Assembly: GCF_040939455.1 (NCBI RefSeq)
Contig: NC_134116.1
Span: 71,875,900 to 71,939,899, forward strand
Origin: Microcebus murinus
Taxonomy: Eukaryota; Chordata; Mammalia; Primates; Cheirogaleidae
Direction: 5' to 3'
DNA length: 64,000 nucleotides
The first letter of the stretch is position 1, and each line of letters starts with the position of its first letter. The position numbers and the translations under genes are program-made. Positions 35,031 through 45,279 of this stretch are shown here, in pieces. Under the pieces are notes generated by a model. That model was not told where the DNA came from and ran no database searches. It saw only the letters and a list, made by a program, of their open reading frames with translations.

Positions 35031-36869
35031 TGCCTATTTTTAAAGGGTTACTTCAGACTGCAAAATATCTGCAAGAGAATAGTTTGATCAATAGTTAGAA
35101 GTTGTGTGGTTAATGAAAAGAAATGTTACAAAAGAAGATTCTTGTAAGGGGTATGTTGGCTTTCTACAGACATCTGAAAGACAGTCCTATAGAAGAAGGA
35201 AAATATTTGTCTTGTCTAATTCCAAATGGCAGAATCAGAGGCAGTGAATGGAAATTAAAAGGAAAAACTTTCTCCCACAGCTTGGGGTCCTCTGTGATGT
35301 AATATACTCTGTATATGTAGGAAGAGATTTATTTAATTGATCTCATGGGGCAACTGCAATAGTTGAGTAGATGGATTAGAAAGTGTGTAACAGTCCTTCT
35401 CATTCCAAGATGTAGAAACCTTTTGTCCATAGTAGTTGCAAGGAACAAGTGGATTCCATATGAGCATGCAATAAGTTAATGGGCCACGTAATGACTGTTT
35501 ACAGGTATTAACATGATAGGTAATACTAAAGGGTTTTGTATTAGTCATGAAAATGTTTTTGAATGCAATAGGTTTTAACAGAGCCGCATGGATGGAAGAA
35601 TGGAGAATCACACAATTCTAGATCTGCAAAACAACTGAGAAAGTGAAAGAATTCTGGTTTGGCTGGAGTGGGTGGGTGTAGGTAATACTCCTAGGACAGG
35701 ACAGACCAGGCTGCTGGCCATATGGGTTGGAGCTGATGGTTGGGTCCCCAGGGCAGAACACATGCCTCCAGAGGCCCATAGACGAGAAAATCACCAAAGA
35801 CAGTAGGGAGGGCTGAGAGACAAAATACAAGAAATCTACAACCACCCACAAGTCTTCATGGCAGGATCTGGACTCCAAATTGGAGCCATGGGCTGGGGAA
35901 GCTGCTGAGAAGAAGATCCAGTCTGTGTTTAATATCACTGGCTTCCTCACATTGGGCAATGGGCATGTGGTGTGTGCAGATTGGGAGGACTTATTGGCAC
36001 AGACTTGGGCACACACATCACAAATCAGTTGGTGAAAATCCTCAAAAACCGAGCTTCAGAGCCCACAGGAAGGCTTTGACATCAACCCACAACCTTTGGG
36101 TTCACGTAATTTCGAAAGCAGCCCTCCAAGTCAGTTCTGCATTTTTCCACCTGCCACTTGTATCTCAAACATTTTCCAACTTGGCAGAACTACCGCGGCT
36201 GCCTCTGAACAGACTGACGAGAAGGCTGGAATGTGTGTGAAGGAGTAGAAGCAGCAGCAGACGGATGTACGCACAGCGACCCACTCCTGACTTCTGTAAA
36301 AGCACTCCTTAGCTTTCTGCCTTGAGTACACAAAATTCCAGTGAGTGCTGCTCTGGGATCATCTATCAAAAGACTTGAAAATCTTAAATACCAACAATTT
36401 TGTTTAGAGGTCAAATTTCTGAGTTTTGACTGTATTTGGAGTGTTTGGATTGAGAATGAATGCCATGGAAAAGGCAAGGCTCATGCTGAGTTAGCTTTGA
36501 AGAAGAGCAGAAAGCACAAGACCAGCAAGCTACCCCACAAAAGAATAGTTGTCAAGGGGAGGTCAAGGTGAGCTGCTTCTTCATTTTAGGACTGGGGAGG
36601 GCATCTCCAGTCCTCAACTATGGATTATTCCTAAGAGGTCCCATGGCTCTCCTTGATTAACTAATGGCTCTGGGCTCGGTCCTTCTTACCGTAAGATACC
36701 AGATCAAATCACCATGAGATTTTAGCCATCTTATACCTCTATTTTCATTTAGATATTCCAGTGTCATATATAATTAAATAGAATTAAATGATTTTCAATC
36801 TATTCTTCCAAAATGCTCTCCCCTTTGCCTTTTCAGTGCTGCAGTTTTTCCTGCCCCTGATATGTGATA
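35031..36869. other. Unique sequence with several open frames; one weak candidate exon
   Basis: Repeats are few here. The minus-strand 132-residue frame at 35618-36016 and the plus-strand frames at 35959-36240 and 36341-36571 have no known domain. The last ends beside a good-looking donor (TCAAG/GTGAGC at 36568). Confidence 0.4.
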
Positions 36870-37075
36870 GTGGAAAGAACTAGAATATCATCAGCTTGGA
36901 GATACACTGTGGCCGTACACTTGCTATATGACCTGGGCCATTGCTTCATCTCCACGAGTCTTAGCTTCTTTTACATGAAATCAGATGCCTCAAAACGTTG
37001 CTGTGGAGATCAATTAAAAACATGAAATGTAAATAGCATGAGGCCTGGCACACAGTAGGTGCTCCTTTCCCCCTT
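36870..37075 (+). repeat. MIR-family SINE
   Basis: It reads 'gccgtacacttgctatatgacctgggcc', then 'gctgtggagatcaattaaaaac', then 'gaggcctggcacacagtagg', a plus-strand MIR. Confidence 0.75.
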
Positions 37076-40000
37076 TATTTTTCTTTTCTTTTTTGGTCTC
37101 TTTGGTTCAAAAATAGTCATCTGTTTATTTCATCTCTGAGACAATCTGAGCGAAGACTGCTCTTGATGATCAGATCAGGAGAGAGGAAAAGGGGGTAAAA
37201 AGTAAAAACGAATGCTATCCATTTTCCTTATTTTTAAAAAAATTAGAAAGAAAGAAATACATTATCAGCCTTGGAAGATGCACGTGTGTTTCTGGCACTT
37301 TCTCCTTCTCTCTGATTCCTCAGGACCTCACTCTCTCACCAGTGAAGGGGACCAGCTCTCAAGGGCATGCAGACGGGACAAGCCCAGAGAGATAACCAGC
37401 AGTTTCTTGCTTCTAGTAGAGCATAACTGCCCAACAGAGTGGTAATTCTTCTAGCACTGGGACTAAATGATCAAAAAAGAATTCATTGAAAGAGTATGGG
37501 TTTCATAGGGATGGCAATACATTAGCATAAAACAAGGTACTAATGACATGCTAATGAAAAAATAATATTACGTATCTGCTTTAAACATAGTACTCTGGAA
37601 ATACAAAATGCCAAAACTATGGTGAGCAGGTACACAAATTTATAGATACTATTTGAACCATAAAATAAAACTGTAGGGCCTTGTATATGCATAAGGAGGA
37701 CTAAGATCTTGATACATTATCCTTCCAAGATCCCCTCATCAAAACACTGACTGATTTTTTTTTTTTTAATTAGACAAGATTGGGTGCATTCAGGGTGGTA
37801 TGGCCGTAGACTAAATTAGGCTTTATTTTAAGTTGTCTTTCTTTTAATCAGGGAATATAAATTCCTTTTTTTCCTTAAGTTCAATTCTTGTTTTTCCTTG
37901 CCAGTCTCCTATGAAATATTATGTCTCATGTTGTTGCATTTGCTTACATGTCAAAGAATACATATATCTAATCATGATAATTTCAGAACAAGACCACCCT
38001 AGGACTTTCAACACATTTATTATTATGCAAAAAAGGAGGCAATGTTAGTTTTTCCCCCTAGTAACCTGTCCATGATAAACTGCAGTGATTTTCAGGAAGA
38101 ATCATTCCATTTCTTTCTAAAATGTAGGCAGGTTAGCAATGAGCTGCAAGGTTGGCATTGGGAATGGCCAGTCTTTCTTTAAGTGCAATTCAGAGCTGTG
38201 AAACAGCTACATATTATTTCCTGCCTTTCTTCATCTTTACTTGGTTTCCCAGAACACGTACAATGTTCCCAAATTCCATATTTCTCTCTTCTTTCTCCCT
38301 CCATCCTTCTCCTATTCCTTCCTAGCACAAAAAGTGGCAACTGCCTAGTATCTGACTTGAACAAAAGGTTTATGACAGGGATGCCCCCAGTGTTGGACTA
38401 TCAAGCCAAAAGCATGTGCACAAAGTGGCTGACACCAGCACCTTGGTCAGATGGCAACCAGTGCTGACTCTAACAGACCTTTCAGGCATCTAGCATTGCC
38501 ACATAGTGCTAAACCTTTCTCTCTTCATGTCTGTGCGTCTGCCAAGTCACTAGATCTTAGATGTCTTTCACCTTCCACAGAGGATCCCATGGAACAGAAA
38601 AACTTCTGCCCAAATCCTAAATAAGAATGGAAAGTGCACAATATGGTCCAGCAAGAACTTTCTTTCCTTTTCTGCTATGATGCCAACTTGAAAACTAACA
38701 CTTGCTGACTCTTGCGTAGTCATCGGACGAGGCTGACGATTGCCATGAGAGAGTGTGTTCTAGCACTGGGCCCTAGAGATCTTAAACTTGTTTATTTACA
38801 TAGTGAGACAGTTACACAAGTTGAGCTGCTTCTCAGAATTAGGCCAGCAAAAATTCACGTAGAGAAAGGTATTAAGCTGAACACCAGTACAGAGCTGTAG
38901 TAACAAGAATTGGGGTCCTAATTTAAGTCCAGTTAGACTTTTAATTTGGAACTAATTTAGAAATAATTTCTTATTATTAGGACTATAAATCTCCAGCCAG
39001 GCAATGTTTCAGTTTGAGTCAGCCAAACTTGGCCATATGCTTTTTTATCAAAGAACTTTATTCATTCAGCCCCAGCCTCAGAATTCGGTAACATGTTTTC
39101 TATGGACTTTTTTTCACTTCACATCAAACAATATTAAAGGGGAAAACTCTGGAAAAAAAATCTTAATGAGTCCCATATGTATATTCAGATATGACCAAAT
39201 TGAGTTACTAGCAGTTTCCTTAAACACACACTCTAGTTCCCCATCTGCACACGGGGGCACAGACTCTCCTGCAAAGACCCCTAAGCCTCTGCCTCTCAGA
39301 ATTCCCCCAACCCCATTTTTTTAAAAGCCTATACAAATGTCTCTTTCTTTATCTGGCCTGCAATCATCACCTCAGTCAAAAATAATATTGCTCACCTAGC
39401 ATGGTGTTTATACCTTTTTAAAGGACCTTTCATATATGGTCCTATGTAACAAGCTTTTGTCGGACTTCTCTATTGATGCTTAGCAGGTGGATGACGGTAT
39501 ATTTGCAAGGATCTTTGCAGCTTTTGCAATGACTCTTGGCAGTGTCTTAAATATGATATGTTACTTGGGAAGAATTTTGCTTCTTGGTGATTTAAAAATT
39601 GGGGGAGTAGAAAAATTAAAGAGGCGTGGACGCTTAATAAATAACACTCGTGTCCTTTGCCTCTCCGAGTCTTATCTGTAAGAGCCCTCACCTCCCATCA
39701 CATGAGGGTCAGGCGTCTGAGCTGTATTTATTTACTCCTGGTGTTAAAACACTTGATGTTTATTTTTCACTGGAAAAGCTTTTATTGGATTCATTGCTTT
39801 TTACTGAAGGGTGGTAGTTTATACTCAGCTGTGACTGCTTATTCCAAGTAGTCTTTTTATTTAAGATATTTATCACTGTCCATTTCTTACCTGGCTGCAA
39901 AAAGAAAGTGAAGGAACTTTCTCTAACTTTTACAGCCTGAAAGGTTTCCTATGCCCTGGGGCTTGTTTTGCTTCTCCAGACTTTTCTCTTCCCTCTCTCT

Positions 40001-40169
40001 TTTTAACTCTTTTAGTGAGTGCTGCTTTGGGTGCCTCACCGGCTCTGAGGCACGTCAAATGCTTGCATTTGCTTTCAGCATTGTGTGTGTGTGTGTGGGG
40101 CGGGGGATCAGGGCTGCTGGCGCTGCCTTTCCTTGGGCTTGGAGCTCACTGTGAACAGTCCCATTTCTC
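37076..40169. other. Mostly unique sequence upstream of the STARD13 promoter
   Basis: I recognise almost no repeats in these 3 kb, unlike the rest of the window. Such a repeat-poor flank next to a promoter can hold conserved regulatory DNA, but I cannot show conservation from one sequence. A short GT run lies at 40082-40097. Confidence 0.45.
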
Positions 40170-40370
40170 CCTCTTCCCCTGATTGGCTCCCTGAGGTCAT
40201 GTGAGGGCCCCGGGGGTTGGAATTCTCGGAGTTGTGGCTTTGGCACTCCTTTTTCTTTTTAAAAATCGCCTGGTCTCTCCTGGGCTTGGTGCCTTGCTCT
40301 TTGACTGAGGCTGGGGACAGACGGAAACAGCCACAGGCAGACTGAGGTGGCAGTAAGGAAATCTGCCGAG
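40170..40370 (+). promoter_or_regulatory. STARD13: Probable internal/alternative promoter and 5' UTR of STARD13
   Basis: The 200 bp before the start codon is less AT-rich than its surroundings and carries promoter-like elements in order. They are an inverted CCAAT box (ATTGG, 40182-40186), an E/M-box (TCATGTGA, 40197-40204) of the MITF/TFE kind, and an A/T block TTTTTAAAAA at 40256-40265 that could act as a weak TATA element about 100 bp before the ATG. CpG dinucleotides are present but too few for a strong CpG island, which suggests a regulated rather than housekeeping promoter. If transcription begins upstream of 40199, the E-box overlaps a minimal ATG-TGA upstream ORF. The start site itself is inferred, not seen. 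Confidence 0.55.
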
Positions 40371-40539
40371 ATGTTCAGGCAGGTGCCCAGGACCCCAGCT
40401 TCAGGCTGCTACTATCTAAATTCCATGACACCTGAGGGCCAGGAGATGTACTTGCGATTTGATCAGACTGCAAGACGCTCTCCTTACAGGATGAGCCGGA
40501 TCCTAGCACGCCACCAGCTAGTGACTAAAATTCAACAAG
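40371..40539 (+). CDS. STARD13: STARD13 (DLC2) first coding exon, isoform beginning MF-Q-VPRTP
   Basis: This exon encodes the first 56 residues of StAR-related lipid transfer protein 13 (DLC2), a Rho GTPase-activating protein that lowers RhoA activity at focal adhesions and other sites. The full protein has SAM, RhoGAP and START domains; all three lie in later exons outside this window. The reading starts MFRQVPRTPASG and ends HQLVTKIQQ, which I recognise as the isoform-specific N-terminus that precedes the SAM domain. The open frame extends 24 bases upstream to a GTG, but the ATG at 40371 has a G at -3 and matches the known protein start. The frame is open to a strong donor (CAAG/GTGAGT), leaving one base of a split codon (phase 1). 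That base fits the expected next residue, Glu, of the following exon. Relative to the human sequence as I remember it, residue 3 is Arg rather than Ser and residue 34 is Ala rather than Thr. There is no frameshift or stop. Identity is confident; expression pattern is not visible. Confidence 0.9.
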
Positions 40540-40545
40540 GTGAGT
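40540..40545 (+). other. STARD13: Splice donor of STARD13 first coding exon
   Basis: The exon ends CAACAAG and the intron opens GTGAGT, a near-consensus U1 donor. The exon reading frame is split after the first codon base. No exon encoding the SAM-domain start (Glu-Ile-Glu-Ala-Lys-Glu-Ala-Cys-Asp) is found to the right, so the acceptor lies beyond position 64000. Confidence 0.9.
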
Positions 40546-42394
40546 TGCCGGCAGTGGAAGGCTGTTTGCTCATTCTGATTTCTGTTGGCTCTATTTCATG
40601 CTAACCCAGTGTTTGAAAAATGATTGTTTTCACTTTACAGTATATGGATTTCTATGCCACATGACACATAACTTTGAAAAATAACTTTAGGTTGCCGTTT
40701 TTAAGCAAACAGTGACAGCCCTTAGCTGCCACATAACTCAACATAAAGTGCACAGTAAACTTCACGGTGGGACAGTGATTCATAAATGACAAAATTTACG
40801 TGTGCCTACAGAACGCATGAGAAAGGCTTACTCAGTGTGTGTTTTAGGAGCTTTTCGGTAGGTTCCTCGTACTCTGTCATATTTAGAACATGGACACTTG
40901 TTTAATTAGGGAGGGTGCAGGGAACTAGTGTCCACCCTACCCTGCCCATAGTATTTAGAACATCCTTTGTAAAGAGAGGAAAGAATTCTATTCTTAAGGC
41001 CATCGGCTGACAGCTAGAATCACATTCTCTTCCTGTTTGTATGTTGATGTCAGTAGTTGCCACTGATTTGTTGATATTACTTTTCTACTAAAGAATAAAT
41101 GTGTTTGTTCATCTCAAAACAAATCCTGTGACCTACACAGAAAACACTATCTTCCTAAGCCAAAGAGGAGAGAATATTGATTATAAGCTTCTAGATGTTC
41201 TTTTTATTGTCAGTCCCCAAAAAATACAAGCATGGAAGGCTAGAAATTATTAAAACTTACCTTCTCCAAAAAAAGTTTAAAATATCTCCTTATAGGATAG
41301 ATCCATGGAAAGTAGAAAGGTGTACATTCCTAAGAAGCTCCTAATGTGCACATATCTGTAATCAGTTAATGACCACCCCTTTCCTGAACTGAAAAAATGG
41401 CTAAATTATTATCACTGGTGTGATATGAGTTTACAAGGAATTTCTAGAGCCATTATAAAAATACAGTTTCCACTTAAATAAATGAGCTTAAGGGTATATT
41501 GAATTTTAGAGGGGAAGTTGGGATTTGTAATCGTGAAAATCTTATCGTAATGTTTCCAAAAAGAACAATATGTATTCTAGTGAGCAGCATTTGATGAGAT
41601 TGTTTCCTTGGAAATTAGGATTTGTTTGTAAAGGTTCAGGAACTAGTTATGTGTAAAGGATACTGGTCCTACATGCTGGTCTGATTTCAGGAAGGATATT
41701 ATGTCATTCCATAAACTCTGTGTGCGGGTCTTGATTGAATAGAAACAAAAGTAATCATTTCCCTGTGGCTTAATTTAAAAATACATTAGGCTTAGGATAA
41801 AAACCAGCTCCATTTTAGTTTTAGAAATTTCTGACAATATTGCTTTACCAGATGCTATCATTCTTACGGACATAAGGGCTTAATAACTCTTTGATGATGG
41901 TTTATCATCTACAATCTGCAAATGTTTCTCAGCATGCTTATAAAGTGTATGTCACATTAGAAATATGGCATAGAACTAGTTGAAATTACTTTGCAAACTT
42001 CCTTAGATGTATTTAACAATAATTTATTTTATTAAAAATTATGTATGTTCTTGTTGGAATGAGGGTTATTTTTTCACTAAAAATTTGAATCTATGAACAC
42101 ACTTGTCATTCATCGAAAGCTCCTGCTCATACAGACGTATGAACACTCCAGGTCTATGTTTCATTTTATTTAATTAGAAAATTTGAGCATTTCCAACCTT
42201 TTTATACTAGTAATGGAATGTTTGAAGCCAGCGAATGTCTAAAACTTAAAAGTGATCATTAAGATCATAGGGAAGCAAGAAAGAATTCTAGTAGTCCAAT
42301 GATTCAGAAATCATTATTTATTAATATCATATAACTGTGTAGTAAGACAATGAGAAAGCAGATGCAAGATGATTTTATTGGATTTACTGTAGTA
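40546..42394. other. STARD13 intron, 5' unique part
   Basis: This is the beginning of the intron after the first coding exon. It is AT-rich and mostly free of recognisable repeats. I see no exon, RNA gene or regulatory site that I could defend. The first kilobases of such introns often hold enhancers, but nothing specific marks one here. Confidence 0.6.
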
Positions 42395-42635
42395 CAGAAT
42401 GTGGATTGAGCATTTATAATGCATCAGGCACTGCTCTGAGAGCTCTGTGTAAATTTTAATTTATTTTTTCTCAAAAAAAAAATCCTTACAGTTAAGTTCT
42501 ATTTTTATGCCCATTTTAAAGATGAGAAAACAGAGGCACATAGAGTTCCAGTAACTTGTTCAAGGTCACACAGTAGGAACTGGTATTTGAATACAGGTCT
42601 AGAGCCCATACTCTGTAATACACTAGACCATTTTT
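42395..42635 (-). repeat. MIR-family SINE
   Basis: It reads 'gagcatttataatgcatcaggcactgctctg' (in pieces), 'cattttaaagatgagaaaacagaggc' and 'aaggtcacacagtaggaactgg', a well-preserved minus-strand MIR. Confidence 0.85.
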
Positions 42636-43584
42636 TAATTTTTATAATGTGTGCTAAAGTACTGAACCTATGATTGAGTTTGGGATATATTTTATAATAT
42701 ACCAAGGACTTTTTAGCCTTTTCTACTCAGGATACAGCAATGAACCATATTACAGAATTAGAATTGGTCACTCGTTATGGGATTTCCTGTGAGGTTCTAT
42801 TTTTATAGTGTTTTATGCTCCTTGATCAGTTAGTACACAATAGCACAGGATGCCAAGTTATTTTACTAACAGCTTTTAATCATTCAATTAAAGTTTATCG
42901 AGTGCACATAAAATTAATAACAACATTATTTTTGTATTTTGCATACTAGTATCTTGAAACGATAGCCACATCAGTGAAAGTGTTTGCATTACTCTCCTTT
43001 AGATCTTTCAAGGAAGAGTTAGCATTATGTTAATATAATTTGAGGCATCATAATTTCTCATGGCTGTTGGGGACAGTGCAAAGTAAGTTGCTCCCCACTG
43101 ACCTCATTATGGTGAGATAATCATTGAATGTCATGGACATGATTCAACAGCAGACACACTCATGGGGAGGAAAAACAAGGAGAAATAAAGGAATCTTTGA
43201 TGATGCACAGGATCAGAATTAATTACCCAAACCCCAGATGAATCTAAACTTGCTCATCTTAGGGTATATTCCAAAGCATACATGCATCATTTCCCTAGCC
43301 TATTTTTTAGTTCTGGAGTTTCAAGTCCAGTTAAAAAGAGAAGAGATATTTAAAAGAGCGTGTTGTTTTACAGAGTGAAAGTTTATTGTAAGTCATACTC
43401 CCCATAATCCCTACCCCACATTCTTGCTTGAATCAATAGGGAAATTGTTGTAGAGAGAGAGAATGGAAATAATAATGGTCCTTATTTCCCTCAGTGGCAG
43501 GCACTTGGGAGTAGAGACCAGAGAGGATGCTGGGGGTGGAGCAATACCATGTTAGGCCAAGAGAAAGGAGAATTGGATTTTTCC
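42636..43584. other. Unique intronic sequence
   Basis: No gene or repeat is recognised. Confidence 0.5.
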
Positions 43585-44055
43585 CCCAGTTTTTTTTATT
43601 GTGGTAAAATACATATTAGATTTACCATCTTAGCCATTTTTAAGTGTACAGCTCAGTGGTATTAAATACACTCATAATTCATAATGTGCTACCACACTAC
43701 CACCCATCTCCAGAATTCCTTTCATCTTGCAAAACTGAAACTCTGTACCCATTAAATGACATTTCTTCATTCCTTCCCTTCTCTCAGCCTCTGGCAACCA
43801 CCAGTCTACTTTCTGTCTCTATGAATTTGACTACTCTGAGTACCTCAAATAATTAGAATCATTCAGTTTTTATGTGACTGGCTTATTTCACTTTGCACAA
43901 TGTCCTTGAGGTTCATTCATGCTCTAACATATGACAGGATTTCCTTCCTTTTTAAGGCTGGATAATATTTCATGGTATGTCTATACTACACTTCTGTTTT
44001 TTTGTGTGTGTGTGTGATATCATCAGTAGCCATTCTAATGGGTGTGAAGTGGGAA
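43585..44055 (-). mobile_element. L1M LINE, 3' region, internally deleted
   Basis: Landmarks are 'attgtggtaaaatacatattag', 'tctcagcctctggcaaccacc', 'ggctggataatatttcatgg' and then 'gtagccattctaatgggtgtgaagtgg'. The last block belongs further along the L1, so a segment is missing between them. Confidence 0.8.
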
Positions 44056-44082
44056 ACTTGGATTTATGTATCATTATTTGAT

Positions 44083-44341
44083 GGCTATGATTTATTGGGT
44101 ACAGATGCACCATCTTTAAAGTCTACACATACACACACAGAAACAAAATTTGGAAAATCCAAATCTCAGTAGATATATGAAACACAAAATTTGGAAAATG
44201 CAAATCTAAGTAGATATATGAATCTAGTAGATATCTAAGTAGGCTATGATTTATTGGGTACAGATGCACCATCTTTAAAGTCTACACATACACACACAGA
44301 AACACAAAATCTGGAAAATCCAAATCTAAGTAGATATATGA
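44083..44341. repeat. 159-bp direct duplication with inner ~40-bp repeats
   Basis: The block starting 'ggctatgatttattgggtac' at 44083 restarts at 44242, 159 bp later, with almost no change over about 60 bases. Within it, a roughly 40-bp unit ('aacacaaaat', 'tggaaaatcc', 'aaatctaagtagatatatga') occurs three times, near 44141, 44181 and 44301. Confidence 0.9.
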
Positions 44342-44749
44342 ATGTCATTACTTGCTTTTAGAAAGAATTTATCATACTATTAAACTTTTTGTTTTATTTT
44401 AAGTGCTTTCATGAGATGACCTAGATTGCAGCAAAGTTCACTGAGCCAGGAAAAGGAGACAGGGAACCAGACTCTGTGACACTCCCTCATTTCTTTATAG
44501 TGTCACATTCTAGAACTTCACTAAGCCTTCATTTCTTGATGAGAACGGATGGATTATAATTGCTTACTTTATTCTCATTCTCAAGTTCTGGAATTCTCTC
44601 TGTAGTTAAGTCAGTAACTCCTTGAACAAGAGTGTAGACAGCAGAGAAACTTAAACCTAATATAATAGAACCCAAGAAAGAAATAGAGCAGCTTTATTAT
44701 GTGGAATAAATCAATGGATTATAAGTTTTCTGCAGTTTGTCAAGGAAAT
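44342..44749. other. Unique intronic sequence
   Basis: No gene or repeat is recognised. Confidence 0.5.
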
Positions 44750-44915
44750 GGTAAAGTGGAAATCAGGTTTTTGTTCTACTTCTGCCACTAATTTGTTCTG
44801 TGATTTGGGTAAGTCACAACTTCTCTGGACCTTTTTTTTCCCCTTTAAAATAAAGCATTTGGATTAAAGATTTCTGAAGTCCCATCATCTTGAAAGGTCT
44901 AGGATTCTGTAATCA
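44750..44915 (+). repeat. MIR-family SINE
   Basis: It reads 'ttctacttctgccactaatttg', 'gtgatttgggtaagtcacaac' and 'tctctggacc', a plus-strand MIR-like core. Confidence 0.6.
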
Positions 44916-45233
44916 TAGGTATCACCTTAAGAGAAAGATGATTCTTATTTACATTTTTCTTATGCCATTGTTCATCACATACCTGGACATACTTCTTTGA
45001 TATCTCTGTAATGCTCTCATTATCAATTTATTAGAAATGATCTATTAATAGATCTATTTATAAGTGACATATTTAATGGAAATGATCAAGTCCAGTCTTA
45101 TGGGCTACTTAAATGTCCATAGAACTATAAAGAAGCTTGGAAATACCTTCCTTTCTCAGGAGCCCAGGCCTGCAAAGTGGAGTTGTCACTATGCCTGGCC
45201 TATCGCAAGAACTGAAGGGACTGGAGAATGCCC

Positions 45234-45239
45234 GTGTGT

Positions 45240-45277
<38 letters not shown>
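45234..45277. repeat. (TG)n microsatellite
   Basis: This TG run of about 22 units has one TC interruption near its left end. Short Cys-Val or Thr-His frames here are artefacts. Confidence 0.95.

Positions 45278-45279
<2 letters not shown>

Noticed and set aside
35618..36016. 132-residue minus-strand frame, the longest in the window
   Set aside because: Composition does not suggest a protein, no domain is recognised, and overlapping plus-strand frames are equally long in the same area.
40082..40101. Short GT run plus GGGGCGGGGG near the promoter as a strong CpG island or G4
   Set aside because: Too few CpG dinucleotides for an island and only two G-tracts.
40347..40370. Upstream GTG start extending the STARD13 frame by 8 residues
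   Set aside because: The known protein begins at the ATG at 40371, which has acceptable start context; nothing supports a GTG start.
40540..40604. Read-through of the STARD13 frame past 40539
   Set aside because: It is intron sequence after a consensus GTGAGT donor; the residues after Gln-56 do not match the protein.
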